Part shown: positions 60,927 through 64,000 of the stretch, piece after piece | Position numbering within the stretch: the stretch's first letter is position 1 | How the letters are laid out: each line of letters begins with the position of its first letter | Origin: UBA6016 sp041915365 | Lineage (GTDB): Bacteria; Campylobacterota; Campylobacteria; Campylobacterales; UBA6016 | Direction: 5' to 3' | Assembly: GCA_041915365.1 (NCBI GenBank) | Contig: JAYSBP010000013.1 | Location: forward strand, 4,426-68,425 | DNA: 64,000 nucleotides | Made by a program: the position numbers and the translations under genes | The notes under the pieces: generated by a model | The model's database searches: none | What the model saw: the letters and a program-made list of their open reading frames with translations, nothing else | What the model was told of the DNA's origin: nothing

Positions 60927-63083
60927 CTACCTCACGGCTTCCGTAACGTCAGCACAAAGCCCGTCAATATTCAAAATAAGGGCTATATCACCATTACCAA
61001 GTATTGCCCCGCCTGAGATTTCTTTTATCTTCGCCATTGAGCGGCCGAGAGTTTTTATAACGACTTGCTGACGACCGAGAAGGGCATCTACAAGTATTGC
61101 TATTCTACCTCTCTCGCTTTCTACGCACACAAGCGTACTCTCCCAAATAGGAGCTTTATCCTCGCCGCCTTGACCAAGCGCTTCATCAAGACGAACTACT
61201 GGGATTTGCTCACCTCTTAGATTGACAAACTCGCCTTTTCCTTTTAGCATATGGACTATATCCTTTGATGGAACAAACGATTCCACTACGCTAAGCGTTG
61301 GGATAATAAACGTATCTTCGCCGCTTTTCACAAGCATTCCGTCAATAATGGCAAGCGTAAGCGGGAGGATAATAGAAAATGTACTTCCGACTCCAAATTC
61401 AGATGTAATCTCTACTTTACCCCTTAGCTTTTCAATAGAATTTTTAACAACGTCAAGCCCAACACCTCTACCAGATACATCACTAATAACTTTTGCCGTA
61501 GAAAAGCCCGGCTGCATAATAAGCCCGTATATCTGCTGGTCGCTCAAGGCATCATCGGCGGCAATAAGCCCTCTTTCCACTGCTTTTGCAAAAACAGCCG
61601 CTTTATTAATGCCACGTCCGTCATCAGATATAGCAATGATGATATTTCCGCTCTTATGATAAGCTCTAAGGGTTATCGTACCCTCTCGCTCTTTCCCGTT
61701 TTCAGCTCGCTCATCACCGTTCGCCTCAAGGCCGTGGTCTATTGCATTTCTTATCATGTGAACTATAGGGTCGGATAGCGAATCTATCATCGTCTTGTCA
61801 ATTTCGGTTTCCTCACCTTGAATAACAAGCTTAATCTCTTTGCCGGTCTTTTTGGCCGTATCGCGAGCCACCCTCTTCATCTTCTCAAAGGTATCCCTAA
61901 TTGCAACCATTCTAAGAGACATAACTCTGTCTTGTATAGCCTTTGTTATTTTAGACAGTATCTCTATCGTCTTGTTGATGTTTGAATCGCCTATCTCTTT
62001 TATTTTCTCATTTTGTGCTATGAAATTTTGGGCAATAACAAGCTCACCAACAGTATCGAAGAGTTCATCGAGCTTTGTCGTATCTATCTTGATGTATGAC
62101 TTTGCGGCAACAATCTCTTCTTTTTTCTCTTTTGGCTCATCATTTTTTGCCGCCGTCACCGCAGGGGCTTTGCGCTCTTCTTGCTTGGTCGGCTGTACAG
62201 TCTCCGCTTTTGGTTGTGCTACCGTAGGCTCGCTATTTGATTTGACAGCTGTTTTGCTCTCTATTTCCGAGACTTTATATTCGTTATCAAACAAAAACTC
62301 AAAAATCTCTTCTATCTCAGCCAGACTCTTTTCTGATGAAAAAATAATAGAAACATTTGAGAACATAGATTCTTCAGAGCTAAAAGTCTCCAATGTTGGA
62401 ATACTCTCGCAGTTCCAATAGCTCTCTTTGATTTCGCCCATCTCGCCGAGTATTCTAAAGAATAGATTGTGGTCGTAGCCTCTAAAGTATATATCTTTGT
62501 CAAAAGATAGCTCTACAAGATACACCCCTTTACCGCCCTCTGCCACGCTTGAGCCTATTGAGTTTTTTACGCCCTCTTCCATGTGCTTGTCACACTCTTT
62601 TTGAGGTGCTATAGCTGCCGTCTCGGCAATGGGTGCTTCACCAAACTCGGCCGCAAGATCATGAAGGGACTGACTCGCTGGCTTTTGCACAGCCGTACCC
62701 TTTTGCTCAAGGAGTGTTATAATCTCAGCCAAACAATCGTCGTACGCATCAGGTACGCCTTCTTTTTCGTTGACCTCATACCCCATGGTTTCTTTAATCA
62801 TATCAACGCCGTTTAGAAGTACGTCCACAGCTCCATCAGGCAAAGCTGCATCGGATGAGCGAAAATGGTCAAGTAAATCCTCGAAATGATGCACAAAGCC
62901 GCCGAGCCTAGTAAATCCAAAAGCGTTTGCATTCCCCTTTAATGTATGAACACCCCTAAATAGCTCGTTCATAATCTCTTTGTTACTCGGGTTTTCCTCA
63001 AAATCTATTATGTCGGCGTCGAGCTTCTCTATAATCTCACCGGCTTCCTCGATAAAAATCGCTTTTAACTGCTCTCTACTCAT
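60927..63083 (-). CDS. cheA: CheA histidine kinase without receiver domain
   Basis: A 718-residue kinase of a chemosensory array. The HPt domain has H46 in FRGVHTLKGNANAFG; a second conserved block (about 190-285) and an Ala/Pro/Lys-rich linker follow; then dimerisation (LVIAQNFIAQNEKI), ATPase (MIRNAIDHGLE, DDGRGIN, GRGVGLDVV) and CheW-like domains at the C-terminus. Campylobacter/Helicobacter CheA carries a C-terminal receiver, absent here. The ATG at 63083 overlaps the upstream small gene by eight bases; a TTG eight codons upstream is open but lacks a ribosome site. No cheW or cheY is seen in the window. Confidence 0.95.
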   Translation of the reverse strand: MSREQLKAIFIEEAGEIIEKLDADIIDFEENPSNKEIMNELFRGVHTLKGNANAFGFTRLGGFVHHFEDLLDHFRSSDAALPDGAVDVLLNGVDMIKETMGYEVNEKEGVPDAYDDCLAEIITLLEQKGTAVQKPASQSLHDLAAEFGEAPIAETAAIAPQKECDKHMEEGVKNSIGSSVAEGGKGVYLVELSFDKDIYFRGYDHNLFFRILGEMGEIKESYWNCESIPTLETFSSEESMFSNVSIIFSSEKSLAEIEEIFEFLFDNEYKVSEIESKTAVKSNSEPTVAQPKAETVQPTKQEERKAPAVTAAKNDEPKEKKEEIVAAKSYIKIDTTKLDELFDTVGELVIAQNFIAQNEKIKEIGDSNINKTIEILSKITKAIQDRVMSLRMVAIRDTFEKMKRVARDTAKKTGKEIKLVIQGEETEIDKTMIDSLSDPIVHMIRNAIDHGLEANGDERAENGKEREGTITLRAYHKSGNIIIAISDDGRGINKAAVFAKAVERGLIAADDALSDQQIYGLIMQPGFSTAKVISDVSGRGVGLDVVKNSIEKLRGKVEITSEFGVGSTFSIILPLTLAIIDGMLVKSGEDTFIIPTLSVVESFVPSKDIVHMLKGKGEFVNLRGEQIPVVRLDEALGQGGEDKAPIWESTLVCVESERGRIAILVDALLGRQQVVIKTLGRSMAKIKEISGGAILGNGDIALILNIDGLCADVTEAVR

Positions 63084-63345
63084 AGCAAATCCAACTAGCT
63101 TTACCAAATTTTTTAAAGGAATACTCTTTTTTGTCGAGCATATCTATTTTTAGGGACGGCTTTGTTTTTTTGAGACTAATAAGAAACGCAATGATGGCCG
63201 ACGAAGTCGGAAAATCATCATCGGTACCCTCAAAGCCCACTTCTTCTATATACTCAAGCCTAGGGAGTACAAACTTTTTTAACTCTTCTATCTCATCGTA
63301 TTTTAAATCTAGAGATATATTTAGTCTATCACCGTCAATCTGCAT
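63076..63345 (-). CDS. Small STAS-like protein of the chemosensory operon
   Basis: An 89-residue protein between the receptor and cheA genes. The sequence (LNISLDLKYDEIEELKKFVLPRL, then SAIIAFLISLKK near 50) suggests an alternating strand/helix STAS-like or anti-sigma-antagonist-like fold, but no clear phosphorylatable Ser motif is seen, so the call is tentative. It starts one base after the MCP stop and overlaps cheA, so it is certainly co-expressed. It may be a coupling or accessory factor of this array. Confidence 0.6.
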   Translation of the reverse strand: MQIDGDRLNISLDLKYDEIEELKKFVLPRLEYIEEVGFEGTDDDFPTSSAIIAFLISLKKTKPSLKIDMLDKKEYSFKKFGKASWICYE

Positions 63346-63346
63346 A

Positions 63347-64000
63347 TTAAAACTCTTTCAAATCACTTTCATCTAATGGGAATATTTCATCCGCATTTTT
63401 TGACTTCTGCGCCTGTGGCCTTGGTGCTGGTTTTGAAGGTATATGTTTTACCTCTTTTTTTAGCTCCATCTTTGTACGTGTTTGTGTTCTTTGATGTACA
63501 CTTGTCTGGTTTACATCTATACCGACTATCCTAGCAAGAGTTGCCACAGCTTCCAATGCAGATACCGCCTGAGCATTCAGCTCTTCGCTTGCCGCAGCAG
63601 CTTCCTCTGAATTTGCCGCAACTTGCTGGGTAACTTGATCTATTTGGCTCATAGCCATACCTAGCTGGTTTAGACCTTCAGCTTGTTCTCTGCTAGAGAG
63701 GGCTACTTCACCGATTAGGTCTGAAACTTTTTTGGCCTTATCGTCAATCTCTCTAAACGAATTGCTGGCAAGGTTTGCTATTTCAGAGCCTTTTTTGATT
63801 TGTGTAACAGCTTCTTCAATAACAACGCCCGTCTCTTTTGCGCTATTTGCGGCTCTTTGGGCTAGGTTTCTAACCTCATCGGCAACAACGGCAAATCCAA
63901 GACCGTGCTCGCCCGCTCTTGCGGCTTCTACGGCTGCGTTTAGAGCTAGAAGGTTTACTTGGAAAGCTATTTGGTCTATGGTTTTTACTATGTTTGCTAT
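63347..64000 (-). CDS. Methyl-accepting chemotaxis protein, C-terminal part
   Basis: Only the last 217 residues are in the window; the 5' end lies beyond the right edge. The signalling hairpin tip is present (IAFQVNLLALNAAVEAARAG, then EHGLGFAVVADEVRNLAQRA), followed by the return helix with a probable methylation segment (EEAAAASEELNAQA). A Lys/Pro-rich flexible tail of about 70 residues ends DESDLKEF rather than in an E. coli-type NWETF pentapeptide for CheR/CheB tethering. Membrane and sensory parts are not visible, so the ligand is unknown. Confidence 0.95.
   Translation of the reverse strand: MANIVKTIDQIAFQVNLLALNAAVEAARAGEHGLGFAVVADEVRNLAQRAANSAKETGVVIEEAVTQIKKGSEIANLASNSFREIDDKAKKVSDLIGEVALSSREQAEGLNQLGMAMSQIDQVTQQVAANSEEAAAASEELNAQAVSALEAVATLARIVGIDVNQTSVHQRTQTRTKMELKKEVKHIPSKPAPRPQAQKSKNADEIFPLDESDLKEF

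Overview
The window looks like a chromosomal segment of a Campylobacterota (epsilonproteobacterial) bacterium, probably an environmental sulfur-oxidising or microaerobic type related to Sulfurimonas, Sulfuricurvum or Thiovulum. The evidence is the long (400-residue) epsilon-type DapD, histidine kinases with HQWRQP/HQWKQP H-boxes, AddAB instead of RecBCD, an SQR-like flavoprotein, the agmatine deiminase/N-carbamoylputrescine amidase pair and moderately AT-rich DNA with short gene spacing. The genus is inference. I see no tRNA, rRNA, insertion sequence, CRISPR array or prophage, and no gene-free stretch longer than 300 bases.

Region 1 (1-16764, all minus strand) is one tightly packed run of glycogen and sugar genes: alpha-glucan phosphorylase, pyruvate kinase, GAPDH, glucose-6-phosphate isomerase, phosphofructokinase, a type II NADH dehydrogenase, ADP-forming acetyl-CoA synthetase, a second divergent pyruvate kinase-like protein, a nucleotidyltransferase/phosphomutase fusion and two GH57 glucanases (the last cut by the window edge). 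Together they form most of a route from storage glucan to pyruvate and acetate, with quinone-linked NADH reoxidation. Several members are odd: the phosphorylase lacks the usual PLP lysine, the phosphomutase half lacks its catalytic loops, and the second pyruvate kinase has an N-terminal extension and no C-terminal domain.

Region 2 (16954-21163) holds phosphate genes: pstS diverging from phoU-phoB-phoR, with repeated TTGTAACAA-type motifs between them. A 13-base match to one of these lies in the gap inside the glycogen run. Region 3 (21169-27309) is a TolC/HlyD/RND efflux operon ending in efp. Region 4 (27385-33024) has a membrane-anchored peptide deformylase-like pseudoenzyme, an SQR-like flavoprotein with a 53-residue companion, a 35-residue membrane peptide, and an MltA / polysaccharide deacetylase / radical SAM operon.

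Region 5 (33019-42706) is a two-component/diguanylate cyclase cluster, kdsA, an aguA-aguB-kdsB-kdsC operon linking putrescine and Kdo synthesis, and a phosphonate-binding-protein-like sensor kinase split by a frameshift at a nine-A tract. Region 6 (42787-57671) holds a small cytochrome c, a lysine/alanine-rich exported peptide, a nitroreductase, a ParB-like protein, dapD, a DedA protein, addA-addB, guaD, a Cache sensor kinase, a DnaJ-like protein, a YihY protein and a 2-hydroxyacid dehydrogenase. Region 7 (57668-64000) is a chemosensory operon: MCP (partial), a small STAS-like protein, CheA without a receiver domain, CheR, a kinase-like protein whose phosphoacceptor histidine is asparagine, CheD and receiver-bearing CheB. 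This differs from the textbook Campylobacter/Helicobacter set and is probably an additional pathway.

Most genes are translationally coupled by 1-32 base overlaps, and several starts are best read as TTG or GTG. All functional names come from motifs read by eye; no database search was possible.
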